Below are positions 35,801 through 45,592 of a stretch of DNA of 64,000 bases, piece by piece. The notes under the pieces were generated by a model. It saw only the letters and a program-made list of their open reading frames with translations, was not told where the DNA came from and ran no database searches. Within the stretch, counting starts at the first letter, position 1, and every line of letters begins with the position of its first letter. Source of the DNA: Pseudomonas sp. RIT-PI-q (lineage in GTDB: Bacteria; Pseudomonadota; Gammaproteobacteria; Pseudomonadales; Pseudomonadaceae). The DNA is taken from positions 1 through 64,000 of the forward strand of contig NZ_LHPC01000050.1 in assembly GCF_001297125.1 (NCBI RefSeq), in the 5' to 3' direction. The position numbers and the translations under genes were made by a program.

Positions 35801-37417
35801 ATGAGCCAACAGTTTCAACACGATGTTCTGGTAATTGGCAGCGGCGCTGCCGGCTTGAGCCTTGCGCTGACCTTGCCCGGTCATTTGCGCATCGCCGTAT
35901 TGAGCAAAGGCGACCTCGCCAATGGCTCGACTTTCTGGGCCCAGGGCGGCGTCGCTGCCGTCCTGGACGACACCGATACTGTGGAATCCCACGTCGATGA
36001 CACGCTTAATGCCGGTGGTGGCCTGTGTCATGAAGACGCCGTGCGCTTCACCGTCGAGCACAGTAAAGAAGCGATTCAATGGCTGATCGACCAAGGCGTG
36101 CCCTTCACCCGCGATGAACAATCCGGCACCGAAGATGGCGGATTCGAGTTCCACCTGACCCGCGAAGGCGGCCACAGCCATCGGCGCATCATCCACGCCG
36201 CCGACGCCACGGGCGCAGCGATTTTCCGAACCCTGCTCGCCCAGGCCAGGCAAAGACCGAACATCGAATTGCTGGAACAGCGGGTTGCAGTCGATCTGAT
36301 CACCGAAAAACGCCTCGGCCTTGAAGGCGATCGCTGCCTCGGCGCTTATGTGCTCAATCGCGCCAGCGGCGAAGTCGACACCTACGGTGCCCGCTTTGTG
36401 ATCCTCGCGTCCGGAGGCGCCGCCAAGGTCTACCTCTATACCAGTAACCCTGATGGCGCCTGCGGTGATGGCATCGCCATGGCCTGGCGTTCTGGCTGCC
36501 GGGTGGCGAATCTGGAGTTCAACCAATTCCACCCCACCTGCCTGTATCACCCGCAGGCCAAGAGCTTCCTGGTCACCGAAGCATTGCGTGGCGAAGGTGC
36601 GCACCTGAAGCTGCCCAACGGTGAGCGTTTCATGCACAGATTCGACCCGCGTGCAGAGCTGGCACCACGGGACATCGTCGCCCGGGCCATCGACCATGAG
36701 ATGAAACGCCTGGGTGTCGATTGCGTTTATCTGGACATCAGCCACAAGCCCGAAGCGTTCATCAAGTCGCACTTCCCGACGGTGTACGAACGCTGCCTCG
36801 AGTTCTCCATCGACATCACCAAACAGCCGATTCCGGTGGTGCCGGCGGCGCACTACACCTGCGGTGGGGTGATGGTCGATCAGCACGGGCGCACCGACGT
36901 GCCGGGGCTGTATGCCATTGGCGAAACCAGCTTCACCGGCCTGCACGGCGCCAACCGCATGGCCAGCAACTCGCTGCTGGAATGTTTCGTTTACGCGCGT
37001 TCGGCGGCGGCGGACATTCTTGAACAGTTGCCTCAGGTGTCGATTCCTGTCGCCCTGCCCGTCTGGGATGCGAGCCAGGTGACCGACTCGGATGAAGACG
37101 TGATCATTGCGCACAACTGGGACGAACTACGGCGCTTCATGTGGGACTACGTGGGCATCGTGCGCACCAACAAGCGCCTGCAACGAGCTCAGCACCGCGT
37201 GCGGTTGCTGCTGGACGAAATCGATGAGTTCTACAGCAACTACAAGGTCAGTCGGGACTTGATCGAGCTGCGTAACCTGGCCCAAGTGGCCGAGCTGATG
37301 ATCCAGTCAGCGATGGAACGCAAGGAAAGTCGCGGCCTGCATTACACCCTCGACTACCCGAATATGCTGCCAGTTGCGCTAGACACTATTCTGGTGCCGC
37401 CCACCTACGCCGACTGA
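35801..37417 (+). CDS. nadB: L-aspartate oxidase
   Basis: A 538-residue flavoprotein that oxidises aspartate to iminoaspartate for NAD synthesis. The FAD loop [15 protein letters not shown] is near the N-terminus. [27 protein letters not shown] and the [16 protein letters not shown] segment are typical of the succinate dehydrogenase/fumarate reductase flavoprotein family. ATG 35801 (MSQQFQHD) is the usual start. Its last 32 bases overlap the end of convergent ygfX. Confidence 0.96.
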   Translation: MSQQFQHDVLVIGSGAAGLSLALTLPGHLRIAVLSKGDLANGSTFWAQGGVAAVLDDTDTVESHVDDTLNAGGGLCHEDAVRFTVEHSKEAIQWLIDQGVPFTRDEQSGTEDGGFEFHLTREGGHSHRRIIHAADATGAAIFRTLLAQARQRPNIELLEQRVAVDLITEKRLGLEGDRCLGAYVLNRASGEVDTYGARFVILASGGAAKVYLYTSNPDGACGDGIAMAWRSGCRVANLEFNQFHPTCLYHPQAKSFLVTEALRGEGAHLKLPNGERFMHRFDPRAELAPRDIVARAIDHEMKRLGVDCVYLDISHKPEAFIKSHFPTVYERCLEFSIDITKQPIPVVPAAHYTCGGVMVDQHGRTDVPGLYAIGETSFTGLHGANRMASNSLLECFVYARSAAADILEQLPQVSIPVALPVWDASQVTDSDEDVIIAHNWDELRRFMWDYVGIVRTNKRLQRAQHRVRLLLDEIDEFYSNYKVSRDLIELRNLAQVAELMIQSAMERKESRGLHYTLDYPNMLPVALDTILVPPTYAD

Positions 37418-37838
37418 ACGTGAGCCGAACCCGCAGGCGTCGGTGCACATCCGCCGCCTGCGAATCCCGGGGCACACAAATCGCCCGGACCCGCCGCTCG
37501 CCGCGCAAACGAAAACGCAGCACCACAACTAACGGCAGCGCCAGGCTGTCCGGACGCAGCTGCACCGGTTGCCAACCCGTCGCTTGATTCCACAACTGCC
37601 AGCCATCGGCATCGCGACGCGAGCCGCGAAATGCCTGCGGGTGCGTCAGCAGAATCTGCCGCGGTAATGCCCAACAGCCGTGCGCAAGACACAGCAGAAC
37701 GCCGGGCAGGCTGGCCCAGATCGGTATTGAGAGTAAACAAAGCGAACCCAGCGCGAACAGCTGGGCCAGTAGATACGCCGCCAGCAACTGCCGTGAGGCA
37801 TGCCAGCGGCATTCGAACGAGTTACTTGGGCTGGACAC
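37386..37838 (-). CDS. ygfX: YgfX family membrane protein (CptA-like)
   Basis: A 150-residue protein with an N-terminal hydrophobic hairpin (about residues 18-58) and a basic C-terminus ([14 protein letters not shown]). It matches YgfX, encoded next to SdhE in many gammaproteobacteria. In E. coli the pair was described as the toxin CptA and partner CptB, though SdhE is now known as a flavinylation factor. Its start overlaps sdhE by 17 bases. Confidence 0.75.
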   Translation of the reverse strand: MSSPSNSFECRWHASRQLLAAYLLAQLFALGSLCLLSIPIWASLPGVLLCLAHGCWALPRQILLTHPQAFRGSRRDADGWQLWNQATGWQPVQLRPDSLALPLVVVLRFRLRGERRVRAICVPRDSQAADVHRRLRVRLTFSRRRWAAPE

Positions 37839-38076
37839 GATCCAGGATCATGCGAACCATGCGCTGAAGCTCCGGATCTTCCGATTCGGCGCGTTCCATG
37901 AACCAGCCGAACATGTCCTGATCTTCGCATTCGAGCAGCTTGCGGTAGCAATCGCGGTCGACATCATTGAGGTGCGGATAGACCTCTTTCACGAACGGCA
38001 CCAGCAATACGTCAAGCTCAAGCATGCCGCGGCGGCTGTGCCAGTAGAGGCGATTCAGTTCAACATCTTCGACCAT
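37822..38076 (-). CDS. sdhE: FAD assembly factor SdhE
   Basis: An 84-residue protein with the signature [15 protein letters not shown] (RGMxE motif) that promotes covalent FAD attachment to SdhA and Frd[12 protein letters not shown] and the helical length are typical. GGAGC precedes the ATG at 38076. It is coupled to ygfX by overlap and diverges from ygfZ. Confidence 0.94.
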   Translation of the reverse strand: MVEDVELNRLYWHSRRGMLELDVLLVPFVKEVYPHLNDVDRDCYRKLLECEDQDMFGWFMERAESEDPELQRMVRMILDRVQPK

Positions 38077-38225
38077 GGAGCGCTCCTCAAATAGGCGGCA
38101 AGTATACAGCCCCCCGCTCCATCGAACACTCGGCTTTGGTCGGGCATTACCGATCCTTTGTGAACTACCCATTTCATGGGCGCCACCTTATGATGTCCTC
38201 CAGACTCTTTACCCTGCGATGACCC

Positions 38226-39167
38226 ATGGCCGATTCTGCTTTTTTCTGCACCCTGTCTCACGAAGGCGTTCTCGCGGTCCGCGGCGCGGATGCCAGTAAA
38301 TTCCTGCAAGGCCAATTGACCTGCAACCTCAATTACCTGAGCGACACCCAGGCCAGTCTTGGCGCCCGCTGCACGCAAAAAGGCCGGATGCAATCGAGCT
38401 TCCGCATCCTGTTGCAAGGTGACGGCGTGTTGATGGCCATGGCCACCGAGCTGCTGGAGCCACAATTGGCGGACCTGAAAAAGTACGCCGTGTTCTCCAA
38501 ATCCAAACTGACCGATGAAAGCGCCGCCTGGGTCCGCTTCGGCGTCGATCATGGCGATGCCGCCTTGAGCAGCCTCGGTCTTGACCTGCCGGCAGAAACC
38601 GACAGCGTCGTGCGTAACGATGGCCTGATTGCCATTCGTGTCTCGCCGGACCGCGCCGAACTGTGGGTCGCGGCCGATCAAGCAGACGCCATCAAGGCCA
38701 AGCTGTCCGCGCTGATCGCTGAAGGCGATCTGAATCAATGGCTGCTGGGCCAGATCCGCGCAGGGATCGGCCAGGTGATGCCAAGCACCCGCGAACTGTT
38801 CATCCCACAGATGCTCAACCTGCAAGCCGTCGGCGGCGTGAGTTTCAAGAAGGGTTGCTACACCGGCCAGGAAATCGTCGCGCGCATGCAGTACCTGGGC
38901 AAACTCAAGCGTCGCCTGTATCGCCTGCAACTGGATGCCAGCGAATTGCCAGAGCCCGGCACACCGCTGTTTTCCCCGACTCACGGAAGTTCTATCGGCG
39001 AAGTGGTGCTGGCCGCCCGCACCGAACAAAACATTGAACTCCTGGCCGTGCTGCAAGCCGAAGCAGCAGAAGCCGGCGACATCCACGTGGGCGCCCTGGA
39101 AGGTCCCGCCCTGGACCTGCTCGACTTGCCTTACCAACTGGATCGCGATCGCGAAATCCAGCGTTAA
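38226..39167 (+). CDS. ygfZ: Folate-binding protein YgfZ
   Basis: A 313-residue GcvT-like protein that supports iron-sulfur cluster assembly or repair. The invariant KGCYTGQEIVARMQYLGK motif lies at about residues 214-231, with the functionally important Cys. The N-terminus has FLQGQLTCN. It lies divergent from sdhE and 35 bases before the HDOD gene. Confidence 0.93.
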   Translation: MADSAFFCTLSHEGVLAVRGADASKFLQGQLTCNLNYLSDTQASLGARCTQKGRMQSSFRILLQGDGVLMAMATELLEPQLADLKKYAVFSKSKLTDESAAWVRFGVDHGDAALSSLGLDLPAETDSVVRNDGLIAIRVSPDRAELWVAADQADAIKAKLSALIAEGDLNQWLLGQIRAGIGQVMPSTRELFIPQMLNLQAVGGVSFKKGCYTGQEIVARMQYLGKLKRRLYRLQLDASELPEPGTPLFSPTHGSSIGEVVLAARTEQNIELLAVLQAEAAEAGDIHVGALEGPALDLLDLPYQLDRDREIQR

Positions 39168-39202
39168 TTGCCGTATTGGTTGCAACACCCTAGAGAGTAG
39201 AA

Positions 39203-40024
39203 ATGAGCGAGCTGGCGGAAAAGGTCCAACAGGATTTGGTTGAGGCCATCGATAACGATGACCTGGTTCTGCCAACACTACCGGAAGTGGCCCTGCAGAT
39301 TCGCAAGGCCGCTGAAGACCCGGAAATCAGTATCAGCACCCTGAGCAAAGTGATCGGCCGCGATGCCGCGTTGTCGGCGCGCCTGATCAAAGTGGTCAAT
39401 AGCCCGCTGCTGCGCGCAACCCAGGAAGTCACTGACCTGCACACGGCGATCACCCGCCTGGGTATCAATTACAGCAGCAACCTGGCCATCGGCCTGGTCA
39501 TGGAACAGATTTTCCATGCCCGCTCCGAGGTGGTGGAGCAGAAAATGCGCGAAGTCTGGCGCAAAAGTCTGGAAATCGCCGGTGTCAGCTATGCACTGTG
39601 CCGCAGCTACACCCAACTCAAACCCGATCAGGCAGCCCTTGGCGGACTGGTGCATCAAATCGGCGTGCTGCCGATCCTGACCTACGCCGAAGATCACTAT
39701 GAGTTGCTGTCTGACCCGGTCAGCCTCAACCATGTGATCGACCAGATTCATCCGTTGCTGGGCGACAAGCTGCTCAGGGTCTGGGAGTTTCCGGAGAAAC
39801 TGGTGCAGGTGCCGGGACAGTATCTGGACTTCAAGCGCCAGTCGGCGCGGGTCGACTATGTCGATCTGGTGCAGGTGGCCAGCTTGTATTGCCATAAAGA
39901 CACCGACCATCCCATAGCGCGCATCGATCCGTTCAGTGTGCCGGCCTTCAAGAAACTGGGGATCGACCCGGAGAACGAGTCGATGTGCCGTGACCTGGAA
40001 GAATCGCGGTCGATGTTCTATTAA
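39203..40024 (+). CDS. HDOD domain-containing signalling protein
   Basis: A 273-residue protein whose HDOD domain fills residues 20-215, with LPTLPEVALQIRKA, the RLIKVVNSPL segment and ALGGLVHQIGVLPIL. HDOD proteins lack the metal-dependent phosphodiesterase activity of HD-GYP domains and act as regulatory adaptors. No effector domain is fused. It is in the same gene order as P. aeruginosa, between ygfZ and the Tct two-component system. Confidence 0.88.
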   Translation: MSELAEKVQQDLVEAIDNDDLVLPTLPEVALQIRKAAEDPEISISTLSKVIGRDAALSARLIKVVNSPLLRATQEVTDLHTAITRLGINYSSNLAIGLVMEQIFHARSEVVEQKMREVWRKSLEIAGVSYALCRSYTQLKPDQAALGGLVHQIGVLPILTYAEDHYELLSDPVSLNHVIDQIHPLLGDKLLRVWEFPEKLVQVPGQYLDFKRQSARVDYVDLVQVASLYCHKDTDHPIARIDPFSVPAFKKLGIDPENESMCRDLEESRSMFY

Positions 40025-40027
40025 GAG

Positions 40028-40120
40028 CTTCGCGGGCAAGCCTCGCTCCTACAGGTTTTTCGTCATACGCACCATCGGTGTCGACGCGACTCTGTAGGAG
40101 CGAGGCTTGCCCGCGAAGAG
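40028..40120. repeat. REP pair (REPIN)
   Basis: CGGGCAAGCCTCGCTCCTAC and its complement are about 45 bases apart, between the convergent HDOD and tctE genes. Confidence 0.85.
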
Positions 40121-40141
40121 GCCAGTCCAGACGATACAAAA

Positions 40142-41527
40142 CTACCCCGCAATAAAACTCACCCGCACCTTCAACCCCGCGTGTTCACCATCATGCAAAC
40201 TGATCTGCGCCAGGTGTGCACGGCAGATTTCCCCGACAATCGCCAAGCCCAAACCCGACCCCGCCACCTGCTGGTTACGCCGGTAAAAACGCTCGAATAC
40301 CCGTTCCCGCTCATCAACCGGAATCCCTGGCCCATCATCCTCGACTTCCAAAACCGCTGGCGCCGAAACCCGCAGAATCACATTGCCGCCCGGCCGCGTG
40401 TGGGCCAGCGCGTTATCCACCAGATTGCTCAACAGTTCATTCAACAGCGTCGGCTCACCGCGCAGCCACACCGGCTCATCCGCTTCCAGCGCCAAGGCCA
40501 CGCCGCGCGCGTGGGCCAGTGGCGCCATGGCCATACCCAGTTCCCGGGCCAACTGACTCAGATCCAGCAACTGCGCCCCGCCCTCGGCGATGGCCCGAGC
40601 GCCGTTTTCGACCCGGGCGAGCGACAGCAATTGATTGGCCAGATGCGTCAGGCGGTCCGTGCCTTGGGCGGCGGTTTCCAGGGTACTGCGCCAGGTTTCC
40701 GGTTCACTTGAACGCAGGCCCAGTTCGAGTCGCGCCTTGAGCGCCGCCAGCGGTGTGCGCAGTTCATGGGCGGCGTCGGCGATGAATTGCGCCTGACGCT
40801 CGAACTGCTCGCGCAAACGCTCGGTAAAGTGATTGAGCGCGCGCACCAGTGGCCACAACTCGTGCTGCACCTCCACTAGCGGCAACGGCCGCAGATCGTC
40901 CGATTGCCGCTCTTCCACCGCCGTGCGCAAACGCTCCAGCGGGCGCAACGCCGCACTGACCGCAAACCACACCAGCAACAACGCGCCGACTGCCAGCATG
41001 CCCAAACGCAGCAAGGTATCCGCCGCCAGGCTGCGGGCCATGCTGACCCGCGCCTCATCGGTTTCTGCCACGCGGATTTCCGCCATGCCATTCATGTTCG
41101 GCTCGCTCACGGGCTTGAGCAGGCTCACCACGCGCACGTTTTGCCCCTGATACTTGGCGTTGTAGAAACGCGCCAGCGCCGGATAGTCATCGGTGCGTGG
41201 CGTGCCGGGCGGCGGTGGCGGGAGGTTTTCGTAACCGGAGATCAGCTTTTGATTGATGTCGTTGACCAGGTAAAAAATCCGCCCCGCGCTGTCGTAGGCA
41301 AATGTATCGAGGGCCACGTAAGGCACGTCGGCACTCAGCGTACCGTCGCGCTGGGAGACACCTGCTGCGATGGTCCGCGCCGAGGCCAACAAGGTGCGGT
41401 CGTAAGCGGTGTCGGCGGCTTCGCGACCGTTCCAGTACGCGCTCAAACCACTGGCCAGCATCAACACCACCAACAACAGCGCGAGGTTCCACAGCAACCG
41501 CCAACGCAGGCTGCTGGGCTTATGCAT
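40142..41527 (-). CDS. tctE: Sensor histidine kinase TctE
   Basis: A 461-residue inner-membrane kinase. Membrane helices at about residues 10-32 and 170-190 flank a periplasmic sensor domain (2CSK_N type). A HAMP segment is followed by the phospho-accepting His in FIADAAHELRTPLAAL and the ATPase motifs NLVDNALAHTR, VEDDGPGIP and GSGLGLAIV. With TctD it senses tricarboxylates and controls the divergent tct genes. Its start overlaps the tctD stop by eight bases. Confidence 0.92.
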   Translation of the reverse strand: MHKPSSLRWRLLWNLALLLVVLMLASGLSAYWNGREAADTAYDRTLLASARTIAAGVSQRDGTLSADVPYVALDTFAYDSAGRIFYLVNDINQKLISGYENLPPPPPGTPRTDDYPALARFYNAKYQGQNVRVVSLLKPVSEPNMNGMAEIRVAETDEARVSMARSLAADTLLRLGMLAVGALLLVWFAVSAALRPLERLRTAVEERQSDDLRPLPLVEVQHELWPLVRALNHFTERLREQFERQAQFIADAAHELRTPLAALKARLELGLRSSEPETWRSTLETAAQGTDRLTHLANQLLSLARVENGARAIAEGGAQLLDLSQLARELGMAMAPLAHARGVALALEADEPVWLRGEPTLLNELLSNLVDNALAHTRPGGNVILRVSAPAVLEVEDDGPGIPVDERERVFERFYRRNQQVAGSGLGLAIVGEICRAHLAQISLHDGEHAGLKVRVSFIAG

Positions 41528-42191
41528 CGCGGCTTTCCAGCAAGTAACCGAGACCGCGGAACGTCACGATGGCGACCGGTTGGCCGTCGAGCTTCTTGCG
41601 CAGACGATGGACGTAGATCTCGATGGCATCGGGGCTGGCTTCCTCGTCCAGGCCGAATACCTGGGAAGCCAGTTGTTCCTTGCTCATCACCCGACCGGGG
41701 CGGGCGATCAAGGCTTCAAGCACCGCCTGCTCACGGGAGGTCAGGGTCAGCAATTCTTCGCCGAGGGTGAAGCGCCGCGTGTCCAGATCGTAAGACAGCA
41801 CGCCGCAGGTCTGCTGGCGTTCACCACCGAGCACACTGCGGCGCAGCAAGGCTTTGACCCGCGCTTCAAGTTCGGTCAGTTCAAAAGGTTTGGCCAGGTA
41901 GTCGTCGGCACCGAGGTTCAAGCCGTGGACTCGATCCTTGACGTCGCTGCGGGCGGTCAGCATCAACACCGGCAGGTTCTTGCCCCGGGCCCGCAGGCGC
42001 GCCAGCACTTCGAAACCATCCATGCGCGGCAGGCCGACGTCGAGGATCGCCATGGCGTATTCCTCGCTGCTCAACGCCAGGTCGGCCGCCACGCCGTCGT
42101 GCAGCACATCCACGGTCAGCCCGGTGCTCTTGAGTGCCTGGGCGACACTTTCGGCGAGCTGCAGATGGTCTTCGACGAGCAGAACACGCAT
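41520..42191 (-). CDS. tctD: Response regulator TctD (OmpR/PhoB family)
   Basis: A 223-residue regulator. The receiver domain has the phospho-accepting Asp in AILDVGLPRMDGFE at about residue 51, followed by Lys in DDYLAKPFEL. The winged-helix domain (about residues 125-218) includes the FTLGEELLTLTSREQAVLE segment. OmpR-type proteins bind tandem direct repeats, and three such repeats lie 88 bases upstream of its start. First gene of tctDE. Confidence 0.94.
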   Translation of the reverse strand: MRVLLVEDHLQLAESVAQALKSTGLTVDVLHDGVAADLALSSEEYAMAILDVGLPRMDGFEVLARLRARGKNLPVLMLTARSDVKDRVHGLNLGADDYLAKPFELTELEARVKALLRRSVLGGERQQTCGVLSYDLDTRRFTLGEELLTLTSREQAVLEALIARPGRVMSKEQLASQVFGLDEEASPDAIEIYVHRLRKKLDGQPVAIVTFRGLGYLLESRDA

Positions 42192-42581
42192 GGATCTTTA
42201 CCTCATTCAGGGATGTTCGACGCCATTCTTTGGCGCGGAGTTTACAGCCGCTTCCGCCGCTGTGAAGCCCGAAAACCATGAAAGCCTGCTGAAAGGTTAG
42301 TGAAAGGTTCGCCCGTTAGAGTCGGCCCACGGATGGTTTCGTCTGCAAGCCATCCCATCGTGCTTTGAAATGTAGCTCCCGAAAAACGCCTTGATGCGTT
42401 TTCGCCAATAAGAACAATAACGAGGTACTGCACCATGCTGTCCACACAGCTTCAAGCTTGCCCGCCGCACCCTTTCCCCCGATTTTCATCGTTTACGCTC
42501 GCCAACGCCGACACCGGTTGCACGGCGCGAAACCGTCGCACCTGAAACATCCCCAAAAACAATAACTCCCGTGGAGACACC
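42192..42581. other. Divergent intergenic region tctD/tctC (390 bp)
   Basis: It contains the tandem 11-bp repeats and presumably both promoters. A 36-codon frame at 42435-42545 with GAGG upstream could be a leader ORF but has no recognisable homolog. No porin gene or porin remnant is visible. Confidence 0.6.
42279..42311. promoter_or_regulatory. Three tandem 11-bp direct repeats, candidate TctD box
   Basis: TGAAAGCCTGC, TGAAAGGTTAG and TGAAAGGTTCG follow each other without a gap. The 11-bp spacing suits a dimer or oligomer of an OmpR-type regulator binding one face of the helix. The site lies between divergent tctD and tctC. Confidence 0.65.
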
Positions 42582-43559
42582 ATGAACCGATCACTGCGCC
42601 GTTTCGCCCTTGCCGCCAGCTGCGTGCTGTTTGCCGGCCAACTGATGGCCGAGCCCAAACGCCCGGAATGCATCGCCCCGGCCTCCCCGGGCGGTGGTTT
42701 CGACCTGACCTGCAAACTGGCGCAAAGCGCGCTGGTGAACCAGAAACTGCTGACCAAGCCGATGCGCGTGACCTACATGCCCGGCGGTGTCGGCGCAGTG
42801 GCGTACAACGCGGTGGTGGCGCAGCGTCCGGCCGACGCCGGCACATTGGTGGCCTGGTCCAGCGGTTCGCTGCTGAACCTGGCGCAGGGCAAGTTCGGGC
42901 GTTTCGATGAAACCAACGTGCGTTGGCTGGCCGCTGTGGGGACAAGCTATGGCGCCATCGCAGTGAAAAGCGATTCGCCCTACAAGAACCTCGACGACCT
43001 CGTTCAAGCGTTGAAGAAAGACCCGAGCAAAGTGGTGATCGGTTCCGGCGGCACCGTCGGCAGCCAGGACTGGATGCAAACCGCACTGATCGCCAAGGCG
43101 GCCGGGATCAACCCGCGTGACCTGCGTTACGTCGCCCTCGAGGGCGGTGGTGAAATCGCCACCGCCCTGCTCGGCGGTCACATCCAGGTCGGCAGCACCG
43201 ACATCTCCGACTCCATGCCGCACATCCAGAGCGGCGACATGCGCTTGCTGGCGGTGTTCTCCGACAAGCGCCTCGACGAGCCGGAAATGAAAGACATTCC
43301 GACCGCCAAAGAACAAGGCTACGACATCGTCTGGCCGGTGGTTCGCGGCTTCTACCTCGGGCCAAAAGTCAGCGATGAAGACTACGCCTGGTGGAAAGAC
43401 GCCTTCGACAAGTTGCTGGCTTCCGACGAGTTCGCCAAGCTGCGCGATCAACGTGAACTGTTCCCGTTCGCCATGACCGGCCCGGAGCTGGACACCTACG
43501 TGAAGAAGCAGGTCGCGGACTACAAAGTGCTGGCCAAAGAGTTCGGCCTGATTCAGTGA
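42582..43559 (+). CDS. tctC: Tripartite tricarboxylate transporter substrate-binding protein TctC
   Basis: A 325-residue periplasmic protein of the Bug/TctC family. The signal peptide is residues 1-23 (GQLMA cleavage region). The substrate-loop segments IAPASPGGGFDLTCK, YMPGGVGAVAYN and IGSGGTVGSQDW are visible. It captures citrate, cis-aconitate or a related acid and delivers it to TctAB. GTGGAG precedes the ATG. First gene of the operon. Confidence 0.94.
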   Translation: MNRSLRRFALAASCVLFAGQLMAEPKRPECIAPASPGGGFDLTCKLAQSALVNQKLLTKPMRVTYMPGGVGAVAYNAVVAQRPADAGTLVAWSSGSLLNLAQGKFGRFDETNVRWLAAVGTSYGAIAVKSDSPYKNLDDLVQALKKDPSKVVIGSGGTVGSQDWMQTALIAKAAGINPRDLRYVALEGGGEIATALLGGHIQVGSTDISDSMPHIQSGDMRLLAVFSDKRLDEPEMKDIPTAKEQGYDIVWPVVRGFYLGPKVSDEDYAWWKDAFDKLLASDEFAKLRDQRELFPFAMTGPELDTYVKKQVADYKVLAKEFGLIQ

Positions 43560-43579
43560 TCGTCTCTGTCTAGCGGCCG

Positions 43580-43600
43580 CGGCCCCTTCTTGCGGGGCCG
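43580..43600 (+). repeat. Intercistronic hairpin between tctC and tctB
   Basis: CGGCCCC and GGGGCCG flank TTCTTGC, 18 bases before the tctB start. It may stabilise the tctC message and lower expression of the membrane genes, a common pattern for periplasmic binding protein operons. Confidence 0.6.
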
Positions 43601-43617
43601 TGGCACAGGAGTTTGCC

Positions 43618-44076
43618 ATGCTCTTACAACGCATTTTTGCTTCGGTGCTGTTGCTGGCCTGCCTCAGCCTGGTGCTGATGGCCTGGCCTTACCAGGCGCC
43701 TTTTTCCTACGAACCGATCGGACCACGGGCCTTCCCCCTGTTGATGCTGGGGCTGATGGGTTTGGGGCTGGTGTACATGGTGTATCGCCCCTCGCCGATC
43801 AAACACACCGATGAAGACCCACCGATGGATCGCGAAACCCTGACCAAGATCGGCCTGTGCGTGGTATTGCTGCTGATCTTCGCCGGGCTGTTCGAACCCT
43901 TGGGCTTCATCCTCAGCAGCATGCTGATCGGCATTCCAATGGCACGCCTGTATGGCGGACGCTGGTTGGCGAGCGCAGTGATCATCAGCCTGATGAGTAT
44001 CGGCCTGTACCTGCTGTTCGACAAAGTCATGGACGTGCCGCTGCCTCTGGGCCTGCTCGACGTTCTGGAGAACTGA
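43618..44076 (+). CDS. tctB: Tripartite tricarboxylate transporter small membrane protein TctB
   Basis: A 152-residue protein with four hydrophobic helices, the size and topology of TctB. ATG 43618 follows AGGAG; an upstream GTG in frame is less likely. The conserved YEPIGPRAFPLLMLGLMGLG region follows helix one. It partners TctA in the membrane; the tctA start is one base after its stop. Confidence 0.9.
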   Translation: MLLQRIFASVLLLACLSLVLMAWPYQAPFSYEPIGPRAFPLLMLGLMGLGLVYMVYRPSPIKHTDEDPPMDRETLTKIGLCVVLLLIFAGLFEPLGFILSSMLIGIPMARLYGGRWLASAVIISLMSIGLYLLFDKVMDVPLPLGLLDVLEN

Positions 44077-44077
44077 T

Positions 44078-45592
44078 ATGGATACGCTTGGTTATTTGAG
44101 TCACGGCTTCGGCGTCGCATTGACCCCTTACAACCTAGTGACCGCCCTCTGTGGCACGTTGATCGGCACCGTCGTCGGCCTGCTCCCCGGCCTGGGCCCG
44201 ATCAACGGCGTGGCGTTGCTGATCCCGATCGCCTTCGCCCTCGGCCTGCCACCGGAGTCGGCGTTGATCCTGCTGGCTGCGGTTTATCTGGGTTGCGAGT
44301 ACGGTGGCCGGATCAGTTCGATCCTACTGAACATTCCCGGCGAAGCCTCCACCGTGATGACCACCCTCGACGGCTACCCGATGGCCCGACAAGGCATGGC
44401 GGGCGTTGCGTTATCACTGTCAGCGTGGAGTTCGTTTATCGGCGCCTTCATCGCCACCTGCGGGATGGTGGTGTTTGCACCGATTCTGGCGAAATGGGCG
44501 ATTGCCTTCGGTCCGGCGGAATATTTCGTACTGATGGTGTTCGCGATTGTCTGCCTCGGCGGCATGGCCGGCGATCGACCGTTGAAAACCTTTATCGCAG
44601 CGCTGATCGGGCTGTTTCTGTCGACCGTCGGCATTGATGCCAACAGCGGCGTCTACCGTTTCACCGGGGACAACATCCACCTCACCGACGGCATTCAATT
44701 CGTGGTGCTGGTACTGGGCCTGTTCTCCATCAGCGAAATCCTGTTGCTGCTGGAAAAAACCCACCGTGGCCAGGAAGCGTTCAAGGCCACTGGCCGCATG
44801 ATGTTCAACTTCAAGGAAGCGGCCTCGGTGTTCTGGGTGAACATGCGTTGCGGTGTGCTTGGTTTCATCATGGGCGTGTTGCCCGGTGCTGGTGCGACGC
44901 TGGCCAGCGCCGTGGCTTACATGACCGAGAAACGCATCGCCGGCCCCAGCGGCAAATTCGGACAAGGCGACAAGCGTGGCCTCGCCGCGCCGGAAACCGC
45001 TATCGGTGCTGAAGCCTGCGGTGCGCTAGTGCCGATGCTGACGCTCGGCGTTCCCGGCTCGGGCACCACAGCGGTGATGATCGGCGCACTGTCGCTTTAC
45101 AACATCACCCCTGGCCCACTGCTGTTTCAACAGCAACCCGACATCGTATGGGGCCTGATCGCTTCGTTGTTTATCGCCAACATCATGCTGGTGATCCTCA
45201 ACATCCCGATGATCCGCATCTTCACCCGCATCCTCGCCGTGCCGAACTGGGCGCTGGTGCCGATGATCGCGATCATTACCGCCATTGGCGTTTTCGCGGT
45301 GCATGCCACCACCTTCGACCTGTTCCTGATGATCGGTATCGGCATCTTCGGCTACATCCTGCGCAAGCTGGACTTCCCGTTGTCACCGGTCCTGCTGGGC
45401 TTCATCCTCGGTGGCTTGATGGAACAGAACCTGCGTCGGGCCCTGTCGATTTCCAATGGTTCGCTGGAGATTCTCTGGTCGAGCGGGATCACCGTCGGTG
45501 TCTGGGCGTTGATCGCGGTGATGCTGCTGGTGCCGATTGTGCGGATCTGGCGCAAGCGCTCGGTCGCGCGACGTGTTATTGCCGATGTCTGA
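44078..45592 (+). CDS. tctA: Tripartite tricarboxylate transporter large membrane protein TctA
   Basis: A 504-residue protein with about 10-12 membrane helices. The hallmark repeats GLLPGLGPINGVALLIPIAF near residue 35 and GVLPGAGATLASAVAYMTEK near residue 270 are present, as is LGVPGSGTTAVMIGAL. It forms the transport channel driven by a sodium or proton gradient. Its last eight bases overlap the downstream gene. Confidence 0.95.
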   Translation: MDTLGYLSHGFGVALTPYNLVTALCGTLIGTVVGLLPGLGPINGVALLIPIAFALGLPPESALILLAAVYLGCEYGGRISSILLNIPGEASTVMTTLDGYPMARQGMAGVALSLSAWSSFIGAFIATCGMVVFAPILAKWAIAFGPAEYFVLMVFAIVCLGGMAGDRPLKTFIAALIGLFLSTVGIDANSGVYRFTGDNIHLTDGIQFVVLVLGLFSISEILLLLEKTHRGQEAFKATGRMMFNFKEAASVFWVNMRCGVLGFIMGVLPGAGATLASAVAYMTEKRIAGPSGKFGQGDKRGLAAPETAIGAEACGALVPMLTLGVPGSGTTAVMIGALSLYNITPGPLLFQQQPDIVWGLIASLFIANIMLVILNIPMIRIFTRILAVPNWALVPMIAIITAIGVFAVHATTFDLFLMIGIGIFGYILRKLDFPLSPVLLGFILGGLMEQNLRRALSISNGSLEILWSSGITVGVWALIAVMLLVPIVRIWRKRSVARRVIADV

